Source: Nocardia asiatica NBRC 100129 (lineage in GTDB: Bacteria > Actinomycetota > Actinomycetes > Mycobacteriales > Mycobacteriaceae). Taken from it: a DNA stretch of 64,000 nucleotides. Position numbers and translations under genes: made by a program. Position 1 is the stretch's first letter. Each line of letters starts with the position of its first letter. Below are positions 8,315-16,870 of this stretch, piece by piece. Location: the NCBI RefSeq assembly GCF_000308415.1, contig NZ_BAFS01000250.1, forward strand, positions 34,281-98,280, given 5' to 3'. Under the pieces are notes generated by a model. The model made no database searches, had not been told where the DNA came from, and worked only from the letters and a program-made list of their open reading frames with translations.

Positions 8315-9685
8315 GTGGCTAAGGTAACTTTCAAGCACCGCGAGCCGATTGGCTCAAGTACATACCCAATGCCGGATGGGCCTGTTGACTCGACACGCTG
8401 CACGAAGGTCCTCTCGACAAGTGCAGTAGCCCCTCAGTCCACGGTCTACGTCCACATCCCGTTCTGCGATCAAATTTGCTCCTTCTGCGGGTTCAACAAG
8501 TTTGTGAGCGGTGAAGAAGTCAAGGACGCCTACGTGCACGCCCTCGTAAACGAGATCCGGCAGTATGCCCGCACCGCTTGGACGACTTCTTTGGACATCA
8601 AGGCGGTTTACCTCGGCGGCGGGACACCCAACAGCCTGAATGCCGAACAGCTTGCGCTCATTCTGGCTACCCTTCATGCGGAGCTTCCGTTGTCGGAAGA
8701 TTGCGAAATTACGTGCGAAGGTACCCCGATGAACTTCACACCGGATCGAGTCGATGCACTTCGTCAGCACGGAGTCGAGCGGGTTAGTGCAGGCATCCAG
8801 ACGTTCGACCGGAAGATACGTACTGAGCACTTGCATATGCGAGAAGGGAAGGACGAGTTGCTGGCCTACATAGAACAGATCGCATCCTCGTTCGGAAACT
8901 TCAATCTGGACCTTATCTTCAATCTCCCTAACCAATCTGACAGTATATGGGCGGACGATCTGTCCACAGCTCTTTCAACGCCCGCTACTCACTTGACAAT
9001 CTATCCGCTCGTGCTTCTCGAAAATACGATCTTCTATACCGACTTCGTTAAGAGGGAAAAGTATCTGCCTCCCGAGGAGAAGCGCGAAATTTCTCTATTC
9101 GAATGGACTGAAACGCAGGTTGCAAGTACTCCATTCGGCATAGGCCGATATACTGTTCGGGACTGGGCTCACCCAGGTAAAGCGTGTCGCTATATTGATC
9201 TGAACGCGCGGTGCGGTCACGTACTAGCGTTCGGCGCTGGAGCGCATGGATTTGTCGCGGGGTACACCTATCGCAACGTGAAGAATGTTGCAAAGTATGT
9301 GAGTCTGGCCGGGCAAGGAACGCTGCCGCTCGATGCGCAGCGCTACTGCACGCGCGACGATCTGAGGCGTCGATTCATGGTGATGGGACTGAGGTTGCTC
9401 GACCTTGACCTCTGCACTTTCGACGAAAGATTCCAGGAAGGCTGGAGGAACGTGTTTGGGCGACGCATCGACGACCTGATTGAAAGCGGGTATATCACCG
9501 TCGAAGGATCCGTCGTTCGGTACACGGATGTAGGGCTGACTTGGGCTAACAATGTGCGATCTTATTTTGAGGATTCGGCGGGCCATGTGGTGGGCTACTC
9601 GGACACTCCGAGTATTGGTGAGACTGGAAAGGATCACTATAGTAAGATCTCGCGTGTCAAGGCAAGCGATGCCGAAACAGCCTGA
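8315..9685 (+). CDS. HemN/HemW-like radical SAM protein
   Basis: The GTG at 8315 was chosen because TAGGAG lies seven bases upstream; it gives 456 residues. The radical SAM cluster is CDQICSFC (Cys51, Cys55, Cys58), followed by YLGGGTPNSL, the SAM-binding GGGTP motif near residue 100, and the ERVSAGIQTFD segment typical of HemN relatives. A C-terminal HemN-type winged domain (near residues 350-430) is present. The family includes coproporphyrinogen dehydrogenase, the haem chaperone HemW and class C radical SAM methyltransferases that act on heteroaromatic rings such as the indole-derived group handled by NosN. The tryptophan context favours the last, as an inference. Confidence 0.78.
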   Translation: MAKVTFKHREPIGSSTYPMPDGPVDSTRCTKVLSTSAVAPQSTVYVHIPFCDQICSFCGFNKFVSGEEVKDAYVHALVNEIRQYARTAWTTSLDIKAVYLGGGTPNSLNAEQLALILATLHAELPLSEDCEITCEGTPMNFTPDRVDALRQHGVERVSAGIQTFDRKIRTEHLHMREGKDELLAYIEQIASSFGNFNLDLIFNLPNQSDSIWADDLSTALSTPATHLTIYPLVLLENTIFYTDFVKREKYLPPEEKREISLFEWTETQVASTPFGIGRYTVRDWAHPGKACRYIDLNARCGHVLAFGAGAHGFVAGYTYRNVKNVAKYVSLAGQGTLPLDAQRYCTRDDLRRRFMVMGLRLLDLDLCTFDERFQEGWRNVFGRRIDDLIESGYITVEGSVVRYTDVGLTWANNVRSYFEDSAGHVVGYSDTPSIGETGKDHYSKISRVKASDAETA

Positions 9686-9743
9686 TTTGCTAGTAGTGAA
9701 GATTCGGCCCAGGGGCCCGCTCCACACATAGTCCGTATTTCCA

Positions 9744-9771
9744 TTGCGACATTAAAGAATTCTGTTAATAT
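9744..9771 (+). promoter_or_regulatory. Candidate promoter of the tryptophanyl-tRNA synthetase gene
   Basis: TTGCGA (9744-9749) and TAATAT (9766-9771) are separated by 16 bases in a locally AT-rich stretch between two GC-rich genes. The short leader that follows ends in an AGAAGGAG ribosome site. The synthetase can therefore be expressed apart from the transporter operon. Confidence 0.5.
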
Positions 9772-9808
9772 ATAAATACATGTCAACAACAGAAGGAGAT
9801 GCCCGTCG

Positions 9809-10870
9809 ATGTCAGCTGACTCGTATCAGACAGCGCTCAAGCGTAGCGCAGCGATTGAACAGGAAGTATTGGAATTTCCCGGTCGTTTTCGAGTGCTGAC
9901 AGGTGATAGGCCGACGGGCAAGCTCCACATTGGGCACTACTTCGGCACTCTTCAAAATAGGGTCCGCCTACAGGATCTCGGCGTCGCACTCTTCGTGCTG
10001 ATCGCTGATTATCAGGTTATTACCGATCGAGATGTGAGCAATGACGTCTCGCGAAACGTCCCTGAGATCGTGCTGGATTACCTGGCAGCAGGTGTTGATC
10101 CGAATGTCTCGAGCATCTTCACGCATAGCGCTATCCCTGAGCTCAATCAGCTCGTGCTTCCTTTTCTGAGCTTAGTCACGGTCGGTGAACTGGAACGAAA
10201 CCCGACAGTTAAGGACGAGATTCGACTGAGCAATCGGCCTGCAGTGAGCGGGATGATGTTTACTTACCCCGTCCATCAAGCCGCAGACATTCTTTTCATG
10301 CATGCCAATCTTGTCCCTGTCGGCAAGGATCAGCTGCCACATTTGGAAGTCGCCCGTACGGTTGCACGGCGGTTCAATGAGCGGTATTCGCCGGGCGACC
10401 CTTATTTTCCAATGCCCGAGGCTCTTTTGAGTAAGAGTCCCGGATTGCTGGGCACGGACGGGCGGAAGATGAGCAAGAGCCTGAATAACGCGATCTGCAT
10501 TTCCTCGTCACCTGACGAGACATCGGCGCTGATTCGCAAGACTGTGACAGACGCCGAGCGGGAGATAACCTATGATCCCTCGACGCGGCCAGCAGTTGCA
10601 AATCTGCTGACATTGGCTGGACTGTGCCAAGATCGCACTCCCGACGACATAGCACGCGAGATCGGCAGCAAGGGCGCTGGCGAATTGAAGCGTGTTGCCA
10701 CGGAGAGCGTCAATGAGTACTTTGCACCTATCCGCGCTCGACGACGTGAACTCGAAAAAGATCCCGAAGCAGTGCGCAAGGCACTCCGGAATGGTAACGA
10801 AAAGGCTCGCGAGATAGCGGCAGCGACCTTGTCTCGTGTGCAAGATCTGATGGGGATGCGGTACTACTAA
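9809..10870 (+). CDS. trpS: Tryptophanyl-tRNA synthetase
   Basis: This encodes 353 residues, normal length for bacterial TrpRS. It has TGDRPTGKLHIGHYFG with the class I HIGH motif at residues 40-43 and KMSKS at 220-224, plus the QAADILF and VGKDQLPHLE motifs that surround the tryptophan pocket. It charges tRNA-Trp in the cytoplasm. Its place beside a tryptophan importer, an amine-oxidase-like flavoenzyme and a radical SAM enzyme suggests a second, auxiliary synthetase. Producers of the TrpRS inhibitors indolmycin and chuangxinmycin carry a resistant auxiliary TrpRS in their clusters. Whether this is the sole or a second copy cannot be told from the window. Confidence 0.93.
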   Translation: MSADSYQTALKRSAAIEQEVLEFPGRFRVLTGDRPTGKLHIGHYFGTLQNRVRLQDLGVALFVLIADYQVITDRDVSNDVSRNVPEIVLDYLAAGVDPNVSSIFTHSAIPELNQLVLPFLSLVTVGELERNPTVKDEIRLSNRPAVSGMMFTYPVHQAADILFMHANLVPVGKDQLPHLEVARTVARRFNERYSPGDPYFPMPEALLSKSPGLLGTDGRKMSKSLNNAICISSSPDETSALIRKTVTDAEREITYDPSTRPAVANLLTLAGLCQDRTPDDIAREIGSKGAGELKRVATESVNEYFAPIRARRRELEKDPEAVRKALRNGNEKAREIAAATLSRVQDLMGMRYY

Positions 10871-10930
10871 CCAGCAATATCAGGGTTCAACTTGTTCCCG
10901 GACCGAGGTCGGTAGGTGGAGCGGCGGCCA

Positions 10931-11680
10931 CTAGTTCATCATTGCTGTTGGTCCCGGTAGTAGGCTGAAGATCAGATTCTTGACTTGCTGACTATCCGAC
11001 AGGTCAGGGATAACAATATCTGCTCCGGCAGCGCGGAGTTCATCGAGTGTGCTCGCGCCCGTCGCCACCCCAATTGCCATCGCGCCGGACTCCGTCGCTG
11101 CTTTGACGTCGTGAGGGGTATCGCCAATCAGGACAGTATCGCCTGGTTCGAATGAAACACCGGATGCCCTCGCGCGACGTAGGGCGACGGAAACCAGATT
11201 TGCCCTATTCTCGTGATCATCGCCGTATGCACCCACGTCAAGGTCGAGATGGCGATCCAGGCGGAACGCCTCAAGTTTAATTCTCGCGAGGCTGCGAACG
11301 TTTCCGGTCAGTACGCTTTGGTGGATGCGTGGGTCGGCCGCCAACAGTCGCAGTGTCGCCTCTGCCCCGGGCAGCGCTCGTCCAAGGGTCGCGAACTCGG
11401 CCTTCGCCAACTCAAACTCTCGCTCGAGCGCGGCTACGAGCCCCCTGATCGCTTCGCCGTGCGGCTCAATCCCGTTGATTCGCAGCATTTCCGCGGATAT
11501 CGCGAATTCAGTTCGTCCCGCGATAATTGAATAGTTCTCAAGTTCGTTTCCAGTGGCTGCTCTGAATGCGCGGCGATAGATCGTACGACCGAAGCCCCGG
11601 GACTCGATCAGGGTGTGGTCAATATCCCACAGGACAAGCACTCGGGGAGACGTCTCAGTAGGCGGCAATGCGGCGCTCAT
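10931..11680 (-). CDS. HAD-superfamily phosphatase, phosphoglycolate-phosphatase-like
   Basis: The start is placed at ATG 11680, which overlaps the stop of the PIG-L gene as ATGA; a longer in-frame reading to 11716 is less likely. It encodes 249 residues. HAD motif I is WDIDHTLIES (nucleophile Asp and acid Asp), motif II is the SVLTGN segment, and motifs III/IV are the R/K-rich region and LIGDTPHDV. A helical cap lies between motifs I and II, as in phosphoglycolate-type phosphatases. It is the last gene of a long overlapping minus-strand operon and may dephosphorylate a sugar phosphate intermediate. Confidence 0.85.
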   Translation of the reverse strand: MSAALPPTETSPRVLVLWDIDHTLIESRGFGRTIYRRAFRAATGNELENYSIIAGRTEFAISAEMLRINGIEPHGEAIRGLVAALEREFELAKAEFATLGRALPGAEATLRLLAADPRIHQSVLTGNVRSLARIKLEAFRLDRHLDLDVGAYGDDHENRANLVSVALRRARASGVSFEPGDTVLIGDTPHDVKAATESGAMAIGVATGASTLDELRAAGADIVIPDLSDSQQVKNLIFSLLPGPTAMMN

Positions 11681-12429
11681 CGGCTTGGTTCTGTCCGCAA
11701 TTTCATTGCCTCCCATATACGCTCGGCGCGCAAGGCCATTGATATATTATCTTCATCGACCGCGAACCCGAGCATCTTGAGTTGAGATGAGTAGGACGCG
11801 ACGGCGGTTCGCTTCAGTGCCCATAGATCATCCGGGAGCGTGACTTCTCTGACGGACAATCCGCTGGTCCCAACATCTCGCCATGCCCGGGCGCCTTGCT
11901 GGCTCTCATAGAGCGATTCCTCGTACCACAGTGTGGACGTGGGTTGAAGCTCATCGACTATTGCTTCGCCGATCAGACGTGCCAACCGGTGGTCGACGTG
12001 CCCGCCGACCGCGAGCGGCAGGACAATGCTCTCTACGTCCGGTACAGCTTCGAGGATCATGCCGACGGCCCGGTCGACTACGAAACCTTCACCGCGAGGT
12101 GCTCCGAATAGCGCGTCGCGGGTTGGATAGCGGTGAGCGGCGCCGTTCAGCCGGTAGATAGCGTCCGGTATGTCGAGCCACACTGGCATAGCCCCGAGTA
12201 CCGACATAGCCCGGGCGTCTTCATGCCGGCGGCGCTCGACAGCGTCATCGCCCAGGCCACAATCCTGATGGAATTCCGTGGCTTGCGGACTCAGCGGCCC
12301 TAACGGGGCTCCGGCGAAAATCGTCACAGTGACGACCGGCGACGTACCTGCTTGGCAGGATCGAGCAATCAGACCGCCAGCGCAGAGGACAGCGTCGTCA
12401 AGATGTGGCGAGAGGACAAGCGTAGTCAC
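11677..12429 (-). CDS. PIG-L/LmbE-family deacetylase
   Basis: This encodes 250 residues. The zinc-binding motif PHLDDAVL is at residues 8-15 and a second, HVDH, lies in GGHVDHRLAR near 140. This family removes N-acetyl groups from N-acetylglucosamine-type sugars, as in mycothiol and aminoglycoside biosynthesis, using zinc. It overlaps its neighbours by four bases at both ends (ATGA), showing translational coupling with the acyltransferase before it and the phosphatase after it. The substrate is probably an N-acetylated amino sugar produced within this operon. Confidence 0.88.
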   Translation of the reverse strand: MTTLVLSPHLDDAVLCAGGLIARSCQAGTSPVVTVTIFAGAPLGPLSPQATEFHQDCGLGDDAVERRRHEDARAMSVLGAMPVWLDIPDAIYRLNGAAHRYPTRDALFGAPRGEGFVVDRAVGMILEAVPDVESIVLPLAVGGHVDHRLARLIGEAIVDELQPTSTLWYEESLYESQQGARAWRDVGTSGLSVREVTLPDDLWALKRTAVASYSSQLKMLGFAVDEDNISMALRAERIWEAMKLRTEPSR

Positions 12430-13487
12430 GACAGCGACCGGCCAATCTGTCGGGCGAGCCGGTTTAGCAAGCGCAGAGGGCGATCGGGATGGGCGAAGCT
12501 CACGTCGGCGGTCGTTTCTGCGACAGCACCCAACGTGAACTTGTAGTCCTCATCACCGCGGCCGTACCCCACGGAGGAGACACCGCGAGACGCGGCGAGT
12601 TCGATGACGAACATATCCAGGCCCAGGCCCGGACTGACAGAGGTGCCGAGTCGGGTGTCCGTTGCCTTAAGCGCTACCAAAACGGTGTCGTTAGACCAGA
12701 ACAGCACCGAAGAGGAGAGCAGGCGGTCGCCTGAGACCATTTCCACGACGGATACAAATGTGGTGGGCGCTAGGGCAGTGGCGAAGGTACCGAGCAACTG
12801 GCAATGCTGGTTGCCTCGCGCCGCCGGTGGCAATGTCTTGAACCCACTCCGCTGCCACCAGCTCTGCAACCGAAGGCTTTCGAAGCGGCGTATGGCAGCA
12901 GTGATATCCGCCGACGCACACACCTCGCGGCATTCGGCGCCGTGCCGCATCTCGAGACGATCCAGGTTGCCTTGCAGCCGTCGTAACCGCTTGGGTGGAA
13001 GCGCCTTCCGCCAATCTTCGATCGACGATATATCGATCCTCGGGCATACTTCGGTCGCCGTGATCTGTGCACAAAGCCGACGCTGCGCTGCGACATCGAC
13101 AAGACCGCTAGCGAGGTCGAGAGGGAGTCCGATGAGCTCGACTTCGTCCCACTCCGCCGAATACTCCGCGAGCCAATCTAAAAGAGTGGGTACGACATTC
13201 GTGGAGCTGTCCACCAGCGGCGCACCGAAGTCGACCAACGGCATGCCGAGCGTTGCCCACACCCTCCCAGCCGCCGCGCGGGCCATCAGCGGTAGGACAC
13301 CGATCAGACAGCCGCTTGGGTCGCGTTCGACCACGATCCGAAGCTCATCGTGATCGAACGCGTGCGCCCAGCTAAGGCACCATGCCGGGTGGTTAAACGG
13401 GTTCTGGCTCCGACATGCGGCGTGCAGGTCGCTCCACTCCTCCGCCAGGGCTCGCAGTGCCACAGGAGTTCGTGCGATCGTCAGCAT
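12426..13487 (-). CDS. CelD/BioF2-like GNAT acyltransferase
   Basis: This encodes 353 residues. The layout resembles the double-GNAT Acetyltransf_6 family (CelD, FemAB-related): NPFNHPAWCLSWAHAF near the N-terminus, a basic central segment PPKRLRRLQGNLDRLEMRHG, and a C-terminal YGRGDEDYKFTLGA motif near residues 308-321. That last motif is characteristic of the family. Members transfer acyl groups, and FemAB relatives use aminoacyl-tRNA as donor. With a synthetase-like ligase immediately upstream, it is a candidate for moving an amino acid onto a sugar, but the donor is not shown by sequence. Confidence 0.72.
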   Translation of the reverse strand: MLTIARTPVALRALAEEWSDLHAACRSQNPFNHPAWCLSWAHAFDHDELRIVVERDPSGCLIGVLPLMARAAAGRVWATLGMPLVDFGAPLVDSSTNVVPTLLDWLAEYSAEWDEVELIGLPLDLASGLVDVAAQRRLCAQITATEVCPRIDISSIEDWRKALPPKRLRRLQGNLDRLEMRHGAECREVCASADITAAIRRFESLRLQSWWQRSGFKTLPPAARGNQHCQLLGTFATALAPTTFVSVVEMVSGDRLLSSSVLFWSNDTVLVALKATDTRLGTSVSPGLGLDMFVIELAASRGVSSVGYGRGDEDYKFTLGAVAETTADVSFAHPDRPLRLLNRLARQIGRSLS

Positions 13488-13520
13488 GGCGAGCTTCCAC
13501 GCATCAGTTCATCCTCATTG

Positions 13521-14456
13521 CTACACGCGCGAAAAACCGGTGGACGCAGTCGTCTCGATAGGCCACTTCGTCCTGTCGAAGCCATGTTGGTAGAGGAAGC
13601 CGACTGCCAATCGGTTCAGGCCCACGCCGCAGCAGCCGCTTGCCAGGTCCGGAACGTCGCTGCTGATGGCGAACCCTTCTAGGTGGTGAAAGCCTTCAAC
13701 GGTACAGCCCGAGATCTCCTCAAAGTCGCCCGGATGGGGAACGTCCGGCGATTGGCCGTCCTCCCGCACTGGCGTGCGCAGCGGGATTTCGATGTCGATG
13801 ACCGGCACTTCGTCGATGGAGGTCGCTTGTTCCAGCGCGTCACGAACGACGGGGATGTCCATGCAGCCTTCGCCAGCGACGAGCTGGACCGACAGGCCGA
13901 GCTCGCGCAGAAATGCCACCACCGAGTCGAGAACTTCGCGCCGGAATTTGAAGGCTTGGTCCAGCGGTGCCATCCACACGTGTTCGACGCGCAGGAACTC
14001 GCGCGACCGGATTGGCCCGTCGAGCTTTTCCAGCTCTTCATTGCGCCAGGTCCAACCGCCCATCGTTTCGGTGATCTTCAGCGGCAGGAGGGACGGATCA
14101 ACTCGGGTGCCAGACAGCAAGTGGTACAGCGGCAGGCACTGCACGGGATCCAGAATTTCCTGCCCATCCTCCACGGTAACGAGAAGCTCCGGTGCGAACT
14201 GCGTGAGCTGGAAGTTGTCGACGGCCTTCTTCGGAATCAGCCGCGGGAACAACCACTCCTCGAAGCCCAGCCGCGCAGCTCGTTCCAACAATGATCGCTG
14301 GAAGAAGCGGATCAGGCTGGCCCACTCTGGGCCGTACACATACTGGCCCGGAGCGAAGGAGCGAATCCACTGCCGGTCGATCGCCTCCTGTACTACGTCG
14401 CCGCCGACTGGCTTCTCCTCGGCCATGATCCGATCGAGGATGGTGAACAGTTCCAT
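13521..14456 (-). CDS. Class II aminoacyl-tRNA-synthetase-like, carrier-protein-ligase type
   Basis: This encodes 311 residues, the size of a catalytic core without a tRNA-binding domain. Motif 2 is REFLRVEHVW (152-161) and motif 3 is GCCGVGLNRLAVG (274-286). Cys107 in PVQCLPLYHLLSG and Cys275 correspond by position to the zinc ligands of atypical seryl-tRNA synthetases and of amino acid:[carrier protein] ligases, with Glu158 as the third. The expected reaction is adenylation of a small amino acid and transfer to a carrier's phosphopantetheine arm, or to tRNA. No carrier-protein gene is visible nearby. It lies between the GT4 and the acyltransferase in the same operon. Confidence 0.78.
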   Translation of the reverse strand: MELFTILDRIMAEEKPVGGDVVQEAIDRQWIRSFAPGQYVYGPEWASLIRFFQRSLLERAARLGFEEWLFPRLIPKKAVDNFQLTQFAPELLVTVEDGQEILDPVQCLPLYHLLSGTRVDPSLLPLKITETMGGWTWRNEELEKLDGPIRSREFLRVEHVWMAPLDQAFKFRREVLDSVVAFLRELGLSVQLVAGEGCMDIPVVRDALEQATSIDEVPVIDIEIPLRTPVREDGQSPDVPHPGDFEEISGCTVEGFHHLEGFAISSDVPDLASGCCGVGLNRLAVGFLYQHGFDRTKWPIETTASTGFSRV

Positions 14457-14483
14457 ACCCGCACCTCCGTTGCAGTTCGCTTA

Positions 14484-15653
14484 CTACTTGCTTTTCCGCA
14501 CCCAGGTCTGATGCCTCACCGATCCGCGACCGACCACTGCGCTGTATACGTCATCAACTGCAGCCGCCATGTGGTCCGCATCGAATTGGTCGATCACGGT
14601 CTCGCGGGCCAACTTGCCGATTGCACGCCCACGATCAGGATTGTCGAGGAGCTGAAGTACTTCCGCGGCGATCGGATCGGGTGCTCCCGCCGGCACCAAC
14701 ACCCCAGTCTCGTTATGCCGGATGAGCAGATCCATGCCGCCGACCCTGGTCGCCACGACCGGCCGGGCTTGCGCCATTGCTTCGAGCACCACGCGGCTCG
14801 TGGTCTCAACGTCGGATGGCTGAACTACCACGTCGCAGGCGCGTAGTAGCGTTTCCGGCTGTTCGACGACGCCGACCATATGCAGCTGGTCGGATAGCCC
14901 GAGCGCGGTAGCCTGCCGCTGAAGGGGTTCCCGCAAGGGGCCGCCGCCCGCCAGGACGAACTGCACGTCCGGGCGTTGGCGGGCGATCAGTGCACAGGCA
15001 TCAAGGAATCGGTCGTGGCGCTTCTCGGTCGACAGCCGCCCCATTGCGCCGACCAGCGGCACCGCAGCCGGTATGCCGAGCCGTTCGCGCATGCCGGTGC
15101 CGTCCTGCAAGGGCAGGATCGGCACGCCGTTCGGAATCATCGCGAATGTTCTTGCGCGCGAGGCAAATTCGAGCGCAGCCGGGATCAGCTCCTCGCTGAC
15201 GACGATAACCCCGGCTGCCAATCGGTTTGCGGCCCGATCGGCGGCGCTCATGAGTCGCAGCTTGGTAGTTGTCTCGATCCACCCATGGCAGGTCACAACG
15301 AGGGGAGGCCGCCGACGAATCGACGCCAGTGCGGCGACTGTCCACCAGGTGGCGTCATAGCCGTGCGCGTGGACAATGTCGATGCGTCGATCAACAATGA
15401 CCTGGCGCAGCCCACCAAGCAAAGCCCGCTTGCCTTGGCCAGCCACCGAGACGCATTCCACTCCGGCGGCGCGGACCCGAGCGGCGAACGGTGGTGACAA
15501 TGTCTCGAACACGATTGGCTTCGTGTGGCCGCGCCGTTGCTGGGCAGCAGCAAGATCCCGCACGTGCATATCGGCGCCTCCGACCGATCCCGGGGGTTCG
15601 GGCACTATGACATGCAGGCTATTGAGCGGTTCGCCGGTGCCCACTGTCATCAC
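14484..15653 (-). CDS. GT4-family glycosyltransferase
   Basis: This encodes 389 residues from GTG at 15653, or 388 from the adjacent ATG at 15650; either overlaps the stop of the aminotransferase gene. The N-terminal domain has GGADMHVRDLA and IVHAHGYDATWW. The C-terminal nucleotide-sugar domain has MGRLSTEKRHDRFL, then QPSDVETTSRVVLEAMAQARPVVAT with the conserved acidic residue of the EX7E motif. It is a cytoplasmic retaining glycosyltransferase that uses an activated sugar. It shares an overlapping operon with an aminotransferase and a second GT4, so it probably assembles a glycosylated amino-sugar product. Confidence 0.88.
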   Translation of the reverse strand: MMTVGTGEPLNSLHVIVPEPPGSVGGADMHVRDLAAAQQRRGHTKPIVFETLSPPFAARVRAAGVECVSVAGQGKRALLGGLRQVIVDRRIDIVHAHGYDATWWTVAALASIRRRPPLVVTCHGWIETTTKLRLMSAADRAANRLAAGVIVVSEELIPAALEFASRARTFAMIPNGVPILPLQDGTGMRERLGIPAAVPLVGAMGRLSTEKRHDRFLDACALIARQRPDVQFVLAGGGPLREPLQRQATALGLSDQLHMVGVVEQPETLLRACDVVVQPSDVETTSRVVLEAMAQARPVVATRVGGMDLLIRHNETGVLVPAGAPDPIAAEVLQLLDNPDRGRAIGKLARETVIDQFDADHMAAAVDDVYSAVVGRGSVRHQTWVRKSK

Positions 15654-16870
15654 CCCAGCAGGTCTCGCAGCACCTTGACCATGTAGTCAAGCTGATGCTG
15701 TGTCATTTGGGGATAGATCGGCAAGTTGACCATTCGGTGGAACCACGTCTCTTCGGTGACTGGGCACTGGCCAAGTTCGCCGCCGCGATACCGCCACTCG
15801 CTCAACAGGTGCAGCGGAAAGTACCGTTGCTGAACCTCGATACCGTGGCGCAGCAACAGCCCGAGCAGCTCCGGCTGCGCTACTCGTGCCTCATCGTTCA
15901 CGAAGAACGTGTAGAGGTGGCGCGCGGAGATGGTGTTGTCCGGCAACCGCTGGACGCGCACACCGGGCAGGTCAGCGAGCGCTGCGTCGAGCGTATCGGC
16001 CACGTGCTTCCTTGCGGCGACTAGTTCTCCGAGGCGACGCAGCTGCACCCGACCAACAGCCGCGGCAGGCTCAGCCAGGGTCGAGTTTGTGCCAGGATGG
16101 CGGATGTCGACGCAATCGGCGACGAAGGCTTCCTTCTCGTGCCGGAAGACGCCATCGGCCGGCGCCTGATAGGGCCCAAGGTGATCTGTTGATCTGGGAG
16201 CGTAAGTGGCATCGGGCTCGATCGACCGAAGGCGCCGGAGCCGCTCGGCCCACTGGTCATCATCGGTGGTGATCATTCCACCTTCGCCAAGGGTCGAGAT
16301 GTTCTTGTATGACTGGAAGCTGAAGCAGCCAAGGCTGCCGCCGGTGCCGGGCCTGATGCCGTCACGCTCGGCACCGATGGCATGAGCGGAGTCCTCCACG
16401 ATGACGATGCCCCGGTCCCGCGCCAATTCCCGTATCGCACGCATGTCCGCCATGGTGCCGCCATAGTGAACCAGGTAGATCGCCTTCGTTCGCTTGGTCA
16501 GAAGCTTCTCGATCGCGGCTGGGGCGATGTTGAGCGTGACCGGGTCGATGTCGCAGAACCTCACCGTGGCCGGACTCATAAGGAGCGGCGTCACTGTCGC
16601 TTGGTAGGACTGCGCCGTCGCGATGACTTCGTCGCCCGCCTTCAGATCGCATAAGTAGGTCGCAAGCTCCAGGGCCACGGTGCAATTTGCGAGGCTGATG
16701 GCGTGCTTGACGCCCAGGTAGGCGGCAAATTCTTGCTCGAAAGCCGCCCGCTGCTTGCCGCAGGACAAGCTTTCGCCGGATGTCACACACTCGGTTAGGA
16801 CGGCCAGCTCCTCTGGCCCATAGGTTGTGCCGACCGGGAGATAGGGGACGACAAACTCATGCTCGGGCAT
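15650..16870 (-). CDS. DegT/DnrJ/EryC1/StrS-family aminotransferase
   Basis: This encodes 406 residues. The PLP lysine is in SFQSYKNISTLGEGGM near residue 190, preceded by VIVEDSAHAIGAE with the aspartate that holds the pyridine nitrogen. Residues near the N-terminus (FVVPYLPVGTTYGPEE) and the C-terminal segment with QQRYFPLHL match sugar aminotransferases. The family transfers an amino group from glutamate or glutamine to a keto-sugar bound to a nucleotide. The adjacent PIG-L deacetylase and glycosyltransferases support an amino-sugar pathway. Confidence 0.9.
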   Translation of the reverse strand: MPEHEFVVPYLPVGTTYGPEELAVLTECVTSGESLSCGKQRAAFEQEFAAYLGVKHAISLANCTVALELATYLCDLKAGDEVIATAQSYQATVTPLLMSPATVRFCDIDPVTLNIAPAAIEKLLTKRTKAIYLVHYGGTMADMRAIRELARDRGIVIVEDSAHAIGAERDGIRPGTGGSLGCFSFQSYKNISTLGEGGMITTDDDQWAERLRRLRSIEPDATYAPRSTDHLGPYQAPADGVFRHEKEAFVADCVDIRHPGTNSTLAEPAAAVGRVQLRRLGELVAARKHVADTLDAALADLPGVRVQRLPDNTISARHLYTFFVNDEARVAQPELLGLLLRHGIEVQQRYFPLHLLSEWRYRGGELGQCPVTEETWFHRMVNLPIYPQMTQHQLDYMVKVLRDLLG

